A stretch of 64,000 bases of DNA from Mimachlamys varia (lineage: Eukaryota; Mollusca; Bivalvia; Pectinida; Pectinidae), in the NCBI GenBank assembly GCA_947623455.1, contig OX392543.1, forward strand, positions 17,482,757-17,546,756, given 5' to 3'. Positions 1 to 10,245 of the stretch are shown piece after piece (within the stretch, counting starts at the first letter, position 1; each line of letters starts with the position of its first letter). A program made the position numbers and the translations under genes. The notes beneath the pieces were generated by a model. It made no database searches, had not been told where the DNA came from, and saw nothing but the letters and a program-made list of their open reading frames with translations.

Positions 1-1007
1 TGATCCCAGGGTCTGCCAAGCCCTTTAAAGATGTAACATCTGAGTCATATAATTTTTAAATGAATGAGATCCCCAACCCAAAGCTATATATACAGTTGCT
101 GGGCATAAAGTGATTAACACAATCTTAATATTAAGCTTGGTGTCAGGGTCTGGCCACACTCCTAGGGACCTACAGTAGTTAAAACAAATCTTAGTTGAAC
201 TTGAAAACAGTTGAGATACTCACGCATTTACCAAACTTTAATTTATACAGATATGCTTCAAGGATTTGTCTTTCAGTCTATCCCTGTCCCTTGGATCTTT
301 TTGGAAAATTATTATTTCCTAGATTCCAATGTATGCAGGTGAGCAATACAGGTCCTCTGGGCCTCTTGTTAAAAAATTACAAGAACAAAAAATCAAATTG
401 TGCAAGTTGATTAATAGATCTGAAAATATTTTATTAATCCCAAAATCAAACATTTCAAATGAAAAGCAGGAAACAAAGTTTTGTACAAAGAAAGTCATCA
501 ACTGTCTGTTATCTGCTTTGTTCATTCTTAAAGTGAATAATAAAAAACTAATGGACATTCATTATTTAGAAATGATCGGAAGCTACTTTGTTCTATGGCT
601 TATTCATGGCGTTTCATTAATTCTCATCCAGCTACAGTGTATATAAGCTTCTACAGTCATTTCCCCACTATCCAGGTACCGCTGATCTAGTTATGTCTCC
701 GACATCAGTAAATGGGAGCGATGTGAAGGTATCTTTAATGAGATTAATCTAGTTGTCCCAATACATCCAGTCACCACTTATATTCTTGTCCAACGTGAAT
801 CTATTATGACGTCTCTATTACGTCGTGCTACTGTTCTCACTTAGGTAACAACAAATCCCCAGAATGTTGAATAGATTGTATCCTGTGATTATGATGATGT
901 ACAATCAGGGTAGAATGTTAACTGGCTATTTATTTTCATGGTCAGTTTTGTTGGTCTGGTTCAGTGCTGTCATGGTAACTACATATCTAAAGGTTATGTC
1001 ACAAGGG

Positions 1008-2585
1008 TCACACACTGTTGTACTGTAGTAGTTTAACATTTCTCCCAAGAAATCCTGCCCACAGGACATCTTCCCTGTCTATACCTAAAGCAGGTGTACA
1101 GTTTATGTCTGTGTGTATGATCCTGAGGAACTCACCACATCCACTGATTAGTAGGACTCTGTAGTTGTTAAAGTCAAATATGATAATGTTCCCCACACTG
1201 TCATACACCACATCCCAGGAATCAAATGATCCATCTCCTTTCATTGATGATTGTGTATATGTACTGGGAATGTCACCTCTATATACAAACAGTTCCTTGA
1301 AATCAGTGTCTATAACAATAACATGTCGTATCCCATCACCACCATCATCTTTAAAATTCCTATCAACCACTGCGACGTTTTGAGTGACAGGACACTCTGA
1401 AATCCTCCTTGGTGAACAAACTAATGGCTTCCCAGCCTCTGTAGTATTTGTAGTTAGTACCATTTGACCTTGTGTGGTAAACTTGGAGATGTTCTGACTC
1501 ATCCCCACAATGACATGGTTACTGGCAGTAACACAGATACACCTGGGTTCCTCCTTGGTGCTGAATCTGTGTATAAGTCGTCCTGATACCAGCTCCAGGA
1601 TGTTGTTTTCTGTATTACAGACCCACAGTGTGTGGGTTGTTGGTGACAGACTTATGTCATTGATGTTATTTTTGTATGTGATCTGCTGTATCACTTTCCT
1701 GCTCCTGTCCAGGAGAGTTAATGTGTCACTGCACTCGCTACTGGTCCACACCTGACTATCAGTGGTGGGGCATATAGAAGCAATACCTTCAGGAGACATC
1801 CACTCGTCCAACACTTTGGTCTGTGGCAGTAGTTTGTACATAGTCCCTGCATTATTTCCTTTTGATTCTGACTGTTGTGATGTAGAGGATGGTTGTGTCC
1901 TGACTGACCTGTTTTGACCAGTTGAATCTTCACCTTGATCTGAGGTGGCAATTTCCCCGAAGGCGAGTTCTAGGTGATGTTGAGGGGTTTTGTTTGGGAT
2001 GAAACTGGCAGCTCCCAGGATAGGTTTCAGAGGGAGACTTATTTGGGAATGAATTTCACATTGTATGTCGTATATTTCTATGTGAGAACCTTGCTGGATC
2101 GCTGCTTTGCATTCTCTGATCTGTTTTCTGAGTTCCTTGTCGTACATTTCTAGGTCCTGTTTGTATGTTTGTATAAGCTTGGCATTATCCTCCTCCAGTT
2201 TTTGGTAAAGTGAAAGTGTCTTCACTGTTAGTAAGTCAAGGTCTTGTTTAAGTTTCTCTGTTTGGTTTTTCAACTTCTGGGAAAGATTTTCAAAATTGCT
2301 GGAATTGTCTTTAAGAAGTGTATCAGCAGATGTGATGTATTTTTGAAGTTGTACGAGATCATTTTGTTCAGTTTTATCGACAAAGTTTTTAATGTCTTGT
2401 TTCTTTGAAGGAGTTAAATCGCTGAGTTCACAAATATCATGGCCTTTGTGAGATGTTGAGAGACATTTATGACAAATGATTGTATCACATTTTTCGCAGT
2501 AGAGATCTAGTTGTTTGCCTTTGTGTTCAAAACAGGAAGTCTGACCTTTCTTACGGAGAGGGATTAGACTGCTTGATGTTTCCAT
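1008..2585 (-). CDS. RING-less B-box / coiled-coil / beta-propeller protein (TRIM-like), copy A
   Basis: Single coding exon of 525 codons. The N-terminus carries a complete B-box type 2 with all eight zinc ligands (C18, H21, C30, C33, C38, C41, H46, H49). A Lys/Glu/Gln-rich coiled coil follows at about residues 65-165. The C-terminal half (about 255-525) has repeated blade-like segments resembling NHL/TolB propellers (for example ITYKNNINDISLSP, DVVYDSVGNIIIFD). No RING finger precedes the B-box, so E3 ligase activity is not supported. The start is chosen because the paralog at 24509 begins at the same point, 19 nt downstream of a matching splice acceptor. A 5'UTR exon probably ends at 2748 (CAG/gtaact) and joins at 2604. 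The gene lies opposite to, and probably inside an intron of, DNAJC10. A role in innate sensing or ubiquitin-like signalling is only inferred from the bivalve TRIM family. Confidence 0.88.
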   Translation of the reverse strand: METSSSLIPLRKKGQTSCFEHKGKQLDLYCEKCDTIICHKCLSTSHKGHDICELSDLTPSKKQDIKNFVDKTEQNDLVQLQKYITSADTLLKDNSSNFENLSQKLKNQTEKLKQDLDLLTVKTLSLYQKLEEDNAKLIQTYKQDLEMYDKELRKQIRECKAAIQQGSHIEIYDIQCEIHSQISLPLKPILGAASFIPNKTPQHHLELAFGEIATSDQGEDSTGQNRSVRTQPSSTSQQSESKGNNAGTMYKLLPQTKVLDEWMSPEGIASICPTTDSQVWTSSECSDTLTLLDRSRKVIQQITYKNNINDISLSPTTHTLWVCNTENNILELVSGRLIHRFSTKEEPRCICVTASNHVIVGMSQNISKFTTQGQMVLTTNTTEAGKPLVCSPRRISECPVTQNVAVVDRNFKDDGGDGIRHVIVIDTDFKELFVYRGDIPSTYTQSSMKGDGSFDSWDVVYDSVGNIIIFDFNNYRVLLISGCGEFLRIIHTDINCTPALGIDREDVLWAGFLGRNVKLLQYNSV

Positions 2586-2604
2586 GACGATGAGAACAGG
2601 AAAT

Positions 2605-2747
2605 CTATAAATGGAAAAAAAAATGTTTTTGTCATAACCGAAATTGAGCCTCCAAAACCAATTGATATTTCAATAAAATAAATTAAATTTTGCTCCAAAC
2701 CAGACGGTTTATAAAACTTAATTAAAAAGACACTAACATGTAGTTAC
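2605..2747 (-). other. probable 5'UTR intron of B-box gene copy A
   Basis: On the minus strand a donor (CAG/gtaactacat) at 2747 and an acceptor (ccatttatag) at 2605 bracket a 143 nt intron just upstream of the start codon. The paralog at 24.5 kb has the same arrangement (24677 and 24529), which supports it. Nothing else is seen in this intron. Confidence 0.55.
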
Positions 2748-3094
2748 CTGATAATCAATGTTGTGGTTGTTAGGATGATGAGTCCATGTTTTCCATCGGG
2801 TTGGTTTGATCAATCTGTTGTTTTCAGGTTCAGAATAAAGTTACATCTGTATGTGATTGTTAATACAAAGTCAAAATACACCTACCCATCAATACAAAGT
2901 CCAAACAACCAGCTGGTATTTCCAATACACCTACCCAGCAATACAAAGTCCAAACTACTGGCCAGCATTTATAATCTACCTGTTACCTAGTTAGATAACA
3001 TTACTTAACTGCAATGGACATCTTGTAATATGTATTAAACCTGGCCTTACTGATACCTAAACACTACAATACTGACACCTGACTTTATGGAAAA

Positions 3095-3262
3095 TGGGGC
3101 CACGGTGGCCGAGTAGTTTAAAGGTGTCCCAACATTCTACCACTAGCCCTCCACCTCTGGGTTGCCAGGTACTGACCTAAGTTTGGTGGCTTTTCTCCGG
3201 GTACACCGGCTTTCCTCCACCTCCAAAACCTGACATGTCCTTAAAATAAACCAAACAAAACC
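3095..3262 (+). repeat. tRNA-derived SINE-like unit
   Basis: It starts near GGCCACGGTGGCCGAGTAG (A-box-like, Leu/Ser tRNA style). A decayed B-box area (CTGGGTTGCCAGGT) follows, then a TTTTCTCCGGGTACACCGGC and TTTCCTCCACC module and an AAACCAAACAAAACC tail. The module is of a type widespread in bivalve SINEs. Identification is by memory of the family. Confidence 0.6.
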
Positions 3263-3317
3263 GTTTGAGGATATCCTGTAATATACACTAAAACCTGACT
3301 TTACTGACACCTGACTT

Positions 3318-3540
3318 TAACGGCCCAATATACGTAAATTTCAGCAAAACTTGAAATGCAAAATCAAGCCCAATAACTTATTGTAATTATAAATTGAGTT
3401 AAGATTAAATGATATCAGCAATATTCAAGATGATTTCTTCCGCGGTTACCGGTACAGCAGCAGTTCAAACTCGGTATTTGTAAAGACGCGTCCATTTTGA
3501 ACTGTCTTCTAACTTCGGCTTGTTGTTGAACTCCCGCTAT
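3318..3540. mobile_element. TA-flanked MITE, truncated copy 6
   Basis: The left half only (CGGCCCAATATACGTAAATT onward, through GCGGTTACCGGTACAGCAGC). Similarity stops near 3540. Confidence 0.75.
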
Positions 3541-3751
3541 GCCAATCTTTGTCACATCCAAGTAAACATCTTAAGTTCTAACTGAGAACCGAGTATCATT
3601 GTCAATTACAACAAGTAAGTACACTAATGAGCATACTCAAAAACGTTACATATATTTAGCCTTTAAGGACATTTTGTAATATACAGTAAAACCTGATTTT
3701 ACTGAAACTGACTTTAAGGACATTCTGTAATATTTAGCTTTTAATATGTTT

Positions 3752-3820
3752 CATATAATCCCTTGGGCTGATCGGACGCCAAAGGTCCTATGGCGTCCGA
3801 TCAGCCCAAGGGATTATATG
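3752..3820. repeat. perfect 30 bp inverted repeat (hairpin)
   Basis: The arm 3752-3781 (CATATAATCCCTTGGGCTGA...) is exactly complementary to 3791-3820, with a 9 nt loop (AAGGTCCTA). No mismatch was found. It lies in a DNAJC10 intron. Confidence 0.95.
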
Positions 3821-4092
3821 CAACATTCAGCACTTCAATCTAAAATTGTTTCATATTTTATGCATATTCTGTTTATGTGATATAACATGTATTTTATGTG
3901 TCTTGATAAAGGGTCGGATAGCCTTGAAAATTTGGCAATTTATTTGTCTGTACTGTCGCTATTACTTCCATGATCATATATCTATTTCTAGTAATACGCA
4001 TCCAATGAACATTTGTTTGTTAGGATCCAGTACATATAGTTGATCATATTGTCGATATTACTTACTAGACCATATAAATTTGTTATTTATAT

Positions 4093-5215
4093 ATATATAT
4101 ATAAACCCGCAATGAAGTTACTGGGAGGATATACTGGAATCAGGTTGTCCGTCCATCTGTCTGCCGTCTGTCTGTCCGTTCGTCCATCTGTAGACACAAT
4201 GATGTACCGGCTACTCCTCCTAAACTACTGAGAGGATTTCAACGAAACATGTTGGCAAAAATCCTTATCCAACTACTGATAAACCTGTCAACCAATTCAA
4301 GTGAATCTACACAGGAGTGTTAGGGACCATGTGTTAATTTGGCATGCAGGGTATTTTTCTGCAGAAATTTCGGTTGCCATGGTAACCAGGTCAAAATACC
4401 AAAATTCTTGTGGAACCTTATTTGTCAGTGCAACTGCATCTAAACCTATGAAACGATTTCAATAGAACTACACAGGAAGTTAAGGGGCTATATGTAGATA
4501 TGCATGCAGATTTCTTTTTTTCTAACAGAAATTTCGATTGGCATGGTACCAGGCCATATACACAGGTTTTGTTTGAAACTTTTGTCCAGACAACTCCTCC
4601 TAACCAAGGAACTAAATTCAATGAAGTGGCACAGTACATAATATACACATTTTCGTAATACACAATTTGCAATTATACAGAACTAGTTTAATTTTACTTC
4701 TAAACTCATGAATTAAAAGGGTGTTACGCATGCACTGGACACTTCTGCTTCTACATTAGTTTAGAAATTTTGGATTCCTACCTTTTGGCCACTAGCATCA
4801 CTGAAGAGTCCTTGGAAGACGAAACAGCTGTATGATGCAGTTTAGTTCATTTGTTCGGCATACTGTATCTATTCCTAAATTTAAATGGTGCAGCAGGTGT
4901 TACATCATCTTTAGCATGAATGTTGTTGACCATGTGTAGATATGCTTTCAGATAAATTTTTGCAGACTTTTTGTTGCCATGGTAACCAGGTCACTATAAA
5001 CAGGTTTTTGTTGGAAAATTTTGGCTGGAAAAATGTTCCTAAACCTGTGAACCAATTTCAATGAAACTACAAAGGAATGATAGGGACAATGTGTAGATGT
5101 ATCTGTAGATCAAAATTTGTTCATCATCAACATAGCCTTATAACAGCTTTTATTGCAAAGGTGGGGGACAGAGGGCATTACTTAGCCATAGGCTTACAGT
5201 TCTAGTTTTGGATTT
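4093..5215. mobile_element. repeat element with CTGTCTGTCCG tract and ~160-bp-like units (DNAJC10 intron)
   Basis: A pyrimidine-rich CTGTCCGT tract (4148-4190) is followed by diverged units containing TTGCCATGGTAACCAGGTCA (4375, 4975; variant near 4535). It ends at about 5215, only ~10 bp from the splice acceptor of the exon at 5225. The boundaries are approximate. Confidence 0.55.
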
Positions 5216-5224
5216 TTCTTGTAG

Positions 5225-5341
5225 TGGTGTCCACCCTGTATGAGGCTGTTGCCAGAGTTTAGGAAAGCGGCCAAAAACTATGGAGAGATGGTGAACTTTG
5301 GTACCGTAGATTGTACCATACACGCTGACATCTGTCAGATG
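5225..5341 (+). CDS. DNAJC10: DNAJC10 exon: thioredoxin domain with CPPC active site
   Basis: The acceptor is tttttcttgtag and the donor gtaagt. Its 39 codons, phase 0 at both ends, start with WCPPC and continue to DCTIHADICQM. The preceding beta strand (VxFFAP in the family) must be on an upstream exon not found in the window. Confidence 0.92.
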
Positions 5342-8300
5342 GTAAGTACACTGATCCTTCTTCTTTAAAAGTTACATTTCTTTTCCTTTCGGACATTTTG
5401 ATTCTAATCAAATCCAACGTGGAATTTTACATATATCCTGCCAACCATGGCAATTTAAGTGTCAGAATTGATGCCAAAAATAAGGTCACTTTGGTGTTTT
5501 AATCAATGTAAAAAGGGAAAATTATCAAAGTGACGAAAGGAAAATTTCATTGCAGAGCCACTGGTAAAAAACATTAATAACTTTTGTGACATTTCATTAT
5601 TTTTTTGTTATACACTATTAAAATTGATCAAAATTTCTTCAATATAATGTAAAATGCTTAAATGAGATTAAAACGAGACTTGAACGTGACTGAAACCTCA
5701 GAAGAATACATCCTTAAGGGGAAAGTGTACTGCGTATATAAAATAAACAGTAAAAGAAGACAGGGATCCTTAAGAAGAGATACATTAGTATGTAAATAAA
5801 ACGTGTATTTACAGTTTAAGTGATCAATATTCTTTCCTCCATTTCCAGTACAACATCCATTCCTACCCCACCACCATATTGTACAATGCCACTGTGCCAT
5901 TACAATACCACGGACATCACCGTGCCAGCGACCTTGGCGAGTTTATAGAGGACACCCTTAAACCTCCGGTGTTGTCACTCGATTTCAACAGCTTTGAAAG
6001 GTTGGTTCGACAGAAGGATGAAGGTGTAATCTGGATCGTTGACTTTTATGCGTCTTGGTGTGGCCCCTGTCAACAGTTAGCCCCAGAGTGGAGAAGGCTC
6101 GCCAAGGTAAGTAACTCTAGATGAATTTGGCTCAAGAAAGAAGATTGTTATTAATTACAAGGAAACTTTACCATGTTAACTTACTACTACTTTAAAAAGA
6201 TTAAGTAAGCATATTACAGTGAACCAACAAGTGTCATCTAAAAAGCGACTTGGAATGTTAAACAAGTCTCATCAAGGCAGATAACTCTTTATGACAATCA
6301 TTCACCCTTGGAATGTCATAATGAACTATTCCAACATTTGAATTGGAAGAGTTCAAATGTCTTTTCAGGGGTTAATCATATGGGAAAGATAAATTGAAAT
6401 TAATGAATTTATAGATTAATTTAAATTGCATGAACATATGGATAATTTATTTTGGATTTAGCAGTTCAGAAAAAATAATATAAATCCAAACTAAATTTCA
6501 TGTATTTATATTATTACTTTCATGTGGTTAGCTTATGTATAAAATTTTACTGCAAGAAATAAGCTCTATTATTCCTTAACGGTAGATGCTGAAAGATACG
6601 AAAAACGTTTTTGTCGCCCAAGTGGAGTGTCAGAAAGAGGCAATGTTGTGTCGCCAGGAAAATGTCAACTCCTACCCCAGCATGAGGCTGTATCCTGCCG
6701 ATTCTCGGAAGGGCAGCGGGTCATTTTTGTGAGTGGTTGAAAAATGGACAAACTTTAAAAGAAAGTGTATTCAAAATAATTCACCATGTCATAAAGGCAG
6801 TTTCAAATCATTGAATCAAATTGATGTTGCCTACTCAGACTTTTACAAGGGATAACACACAGGTGTAATTAAATATAAATGCTTCAAGAATAATCTTGTA
6901 CATGTAAATCCGTTGCAATTTATATTATTAATGATTCATTAATATGTTCCTAGATAATAAAACTTTTTTTCCTTTGATGTTTTGCGTACTACATCATAGG
7001 TGTAAACCTTTGAAACCTCCAATGAGGGAGATCGCCCTTATTCCACATTTCCAATGAGGGAGAGTGTGTGTGAAATGCTACTGAAACTACATTGCTCAAT
7101 TTGTCTTTCCTATTTTACGTATCAAAATAACTTCAAAAAGTATTCATTTGATCCAGAAACACCTGTTATCGTCATTACACATACCCTGCAGTAACTAAGA
7201 GATTATTTGACCACAGGATATAGATTTTGAGTTTGTGTGAGTTTGGACTTGAATGAGGGGGATTTTGAGGCAGATTGGTAAATTTTGGTGAAAATGAGGG
7301 AGTCTCCCTCGTAATGAGGGAGGGTTAACGGGTATGCTGCATAAACCTGTCAATTAGCGTTTTTGAAATTGATTTTTTAATACTCCCCGTTACATTGTAG
7401 TAATTACAATGGCTGGCACAGAGATGCACAGTCACTACGGGCCTGGGCGTTCGAGTTCCTACCAAGTAAAGTGGAGACACTGCGATACCACAACTTCCAC
7501 CAAAATGTGCTCTCCAGCTCAACTCCATTCCTCGTTGATTTTTACGCCCCATGGTGTGGACATTGTCAAGTCTTTAAACCAGAATTTGAAAAAATTGCAG
7601 AGGTATATATACATAAGCGTTAAGACATATATTACATAGTTTTGAGCTTTACATTATCATGAAAGTGACAGGTATTATCATGAATGGAATTGCAGTAGAA
7701 GTCAATTTATCTATGTGACTGTGAATAAGAAAGATGGACGATATTTTGGGATTTTGTCTGTGAATAAGCAAGATGGACGATATTGTGGGATTTTGACTGT
7801 GAATAAGTAAGATGGACGATATTGTGGGATTTTGACTGAATAAGTAAGATGAACGATATTGTGGGATTTTGACTGAATAAGTAAGATGGACGATATTGTG
7901 GGATTTTGACTGTGAATAAGTAAGATGGATGATATTTTGGGATTTTGACTGAATAAGTAAGATGAACGATATTGTGGGATTTTGACTGAATAAGTAAGAT
8001 GGACGATATTGTGGGATTTTGACTGTGAATAAGTAAGATGGATGATATTTTGGGATTTTAAGTGACATTTGCTCTATATATTAAATGATTATGATATAAC
8101 TGTTTTACAATACACCTGTAATTACAGACACTTGAGGGTCGTGTGAAGGCTGGTAAGGTTAACTGTGATGAGGAGCGCCACCTGTGTCAGCAGGCAGGAG
8201 TGTCTGCCTACCCTACAGTCAGGTTCTACAAGGGAGCACGCAAAGGCATGGCTCAGGTACTGGTCAAGATGGAGTTACCTCCCTTTGTATTGTCATACCC

Positions 8301-10245
8301 CCACCTAGCTAAGGGGGATATAGAATAATCACATTAGCTGTGAGTCCAGACCTTTTGTACAACATAACAAACTCTGGTGTCAGATTTGGCTTATATTCCG
8401 ACCAAACTATCACACCTTCACCTTCTACACCTGATTAGATTTTGGTGGTCCTCGGTCAATGTTAAGGCCCAATATACGTAACTTCAAGAAATGTTTCTTG
8501 ATTCTGAAAAGTTCTGACAAAAAATCCAGTTGATAACCATGAAAAAATATGTCTAAAACGAAGTAAACCTGAGCAGTAACTAACAAGAAACTCTTGACAG
8601 GAAAATCCAAAGAATTGAAAATAATTCAGGTGGGGCCAACTTCAACAACAAGCCGAAGTTAGAAGACAGTTCAAAATGGACGCGTATTTACAAATACAGA
8701 GTTTCAACTGCTGCTTTACCAGTAACTGCGAAAGAATTCATATTGAATATTGCAGATAACAGTTAATCTTAACTAAATCCATAAATATAATACGTTATTA
8801 GGCTTGATTTTCGCTTCAAGTTTTTGCTGAAAGTTACGTATATTGGGCCTTTAAAGATCAAAGTTCATTTTTGACCACTTTATTATGTTGGGGTTATATC
8901 TATGTGAGCCCCTGCTCACTTTGCTTTTATGTCATAACAAACACATGACTTGGGTAGTGATCTCTGATGGAGTAATCTCCCTTTGAATTATTTAATAACA
9001 GAAAAAGTCACTTTGATAACACACAAACACATAGCGCATATACTGGTCTTGATGGAGTTACCTCCCTTGTATTTAACTTGTTCACCCCCGAAGACACATT
9101 TGAACTCTTCTGTTATAAAAGTTGGAATAGTTCATTATGAATTTAAGGGATGAAAAAAGTTTATAGTTGCTGACAGGAAATTGTCTCTTATTATGCTACA
9201 TGTTTTGTATATTATAACAACAGTACAACTGTGGGATAGACCCATTGCAAAGGTTGGAATAGTTCTTTCTGAAAGTTCCGAGGTGAATGAGTTAAAAAAC
9301 TGATCTGTATTGCTTGAAGTGTGACTTATACTTAGAACAATTTGGCACCATAACAAATCCTTTCCTTTACTCTTACACTGGTATATACAGGATATTGTCG
9401 GCCTTCTACATTGGTCCAGACAGTGCTTAAACTCTAAAAGCTTTCTTGTGATTATCTCCCCTCTATTTGACAGTTGACAAAATTATTTCGGAACTATTAT
9501 GTCATTTTCAACTATATGTGATGGTATTTGGTTTGATTTGTTCTTTGTGGGTTAAAATAGCCTTAATACCATAAATACGTGTTCTTTTTTCTGGTGTTTT
9601 CAGCACATGTACGGACAGGACATTGACTTCCTAGACGCTGATCAAATTATCAGATTCATCAAGGGAAGGATACCAGCAATTCAGAAGGTAACATGTCTTT
9701 TCTTTAATTAGATCAGAAAACATATCATATTGTTATTATTATTTTTTTAAATCAAGATAAAGTTAAAAAAAAAAGAACACTGCAAGTTTGTATTCTATCC
9801 TTTTGTGAGGTTAATAAGAGGTTTGTCAATGTATGAACAGTGAAAAGTGTAACTTTTGTTGTATTAGATATGATCACTGCCGGACGAACCATTTTGTCAA
9901 AAAAAGAAAAAAACAATTGTAGAAAAAGGCAGCTGCTGCCTATGATGAAATTTTTTTTCAAAGATTTCTCACTAAAGTGAAATCATAACAGCTAGTTTAT
10001 TTAAATAAAAAAACATGTCGTATTGTTATTATTATTTTTTCTCATTATGGTGAAATCATAACGGCTAGTTTTTAAGTAAACATAAAATTTCAGCATCCAG
10101 TATTTCAATAATACAAGTTAGATCAGAACATTTTGATTGGATTCAATTTTAAGTGAAATACAATATTCAGAGTGTATATATTATCGTTCATTTTGCTTAA
10201 TTGTGTATTTTATTTTGATTTCAGACATCACATGATGAGCTTTGA
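5225..10245 (+). CDS. DNAJC10: DNAJC10 / ERdj5, 3' portion (seven exons)
   Basis: ER-lumen co-chaperone and disulfide reductase acting with BiP in ER-associated degradation. Seven coding exons are supported by frame-consistent GT-AG junctions: 5225-5341, 5849-6106, 6586-6728, 7401-7602, 8128-8256, 9604-9687 and 10225-10245. Together they give 317 residues plus stop. They encode the last three thioredoxin domains, with active sites WCPPC, WCGPC and WCGHC. The conserved YNIHSYPTT, YNGWHRDA and AGVSAYPTVRFY segments are visible. The C-terminus is SHDEL-stop, an ER retention signal. From family knowledge, vertebrate ERdj5 has CPPC, CHPC and CGPC at these places, so the last two differ here. The J domain and earlier thioredoxin exons are not in the window. 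The intron before 5225 is at least 5.2 kb and holds B-box copy A on the opposite strand. Confidence 0.93.
5849..6106 (+). CDS. DNAJC10: DNAJC10 exon: end of one thioredoxin domain and start of the next (CGPC)
   Basis: 86 codons, phase 0 at both ends. It begins YNIHSYPTT (cis-proline region of the previous domain), passes through a GHHRASDLGEFIED helix, then VDFYASWCGPC and ends at the RRLAK helix before gtaagt. Confidence 0.93.
6586..6728 (+). CDS. DNAJC10: DNAJC10 exon: second half of the CGPC thioredoxin domain
   Basis: The acceptor is ttccttaacggtag and the donor gtgagt. Its 143 nt begin in phase 0 and end two bases into a codon. It encodes the VECQKEAMLC and QENVNSYPSMRLYP segments, which match the family fold including the cis-proline. 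It was missed as an open reading frame because it is short. Confidence 0.88.
7401..7602 (+). CDS. DNAJC10: DNAJC10 exon: last thioredoxin domain with CGHC active site
   Basis: 202 nt. The first base completes a Phe codon left by the previous exon, and the end is phase 0. It reads NYNGWHRDAQSLRAW, then FLVDFYAPWCGHC and KPEFEKIAE. The CGHC motif is the PDI type. Confidence 0.92.
7715..8060. repeat. 36/39 bp tandem array in a DNAJC10 intron (nine units)
   Basis: Units of GAATAAGTAAGATGGACGAT and ATTGTGGGATTTTGACT(GT) vary by a 3 bp GTG insertion. Lengths are multiples of three, which makes a spurious minus-strand frame. Confidence 0.92.
8128..8256 (+). CDS. DNAJC10: DNAJC10 exon: KVNCDEE to cis-proline strand
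   Basis: 43 codons, phase 0 at both ends, acceptor aattacag, donor gtactg. It contains VKAGKVNCDEE and AGVSAYPTVRFYKG, the second half of the last thioredoxin domain. Confidence 0.92.
8463..8853. mobile_element. TA-flanked ~390 bp MITE, copy 1 (DNAJC10 intron)
   Basis: Terminal inverted repeats start TAAGGCCCAATATACGTAAC and end as the complement (GTTACGTATATTGGGCCTTTA). The central part has ACGCGT and TACCAGTAACTGCG. It lies between the last two main thioredoxin exons. No transposase frame is present. Confidence 0.85.
9604..9687 (+). CDS. DNAJC10: DNAJC10 exon: C-terminal helix
   Basis: 28 codons between tttcag and gtaaca, phase 0. The GQDIDFLDADQIIRFIKGR segment corresponds to the terminal helix of the last thioredoxin domain. 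Confidence 0.82.
10225..10245 (+). CDS. DNAJC10: DNAJC10 terminal coding exon (TSHDEL-stop)
   Basis: After gatttcag the frame reads TSHDEL and TGA. The phase fits the previous exon, and HDEL is a canonical ER retention tetrapeptide, as expected for ERdj5. The 3'UTR follows. A first AATAAA lies at 10848-10853. Confidence 0.85.
   Translation, partial: TSHDEL

Noticed and set aside
320..375. Exon ending at CAATGTATGCAG/gtgagc
   Set aside because: The text continues as AGGTGAGCAATACAGG and GGCCTCTTGTT, a known end of the local hairpin-ended repeat family, and the preceding frame does not resemble DNAJC10.
1008..2585. Full TRIM E3 ligase
   Set aside because: No RING finger is encoded upstream of the B-box in either intact copy, so ligase activity is not claimed.
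7649..8068. 139-codon minus-strand frame with repeated PSYLF/KIPQY text
   Set aside because: Product of the 36/39 bp array in a DNAJC10 intron.
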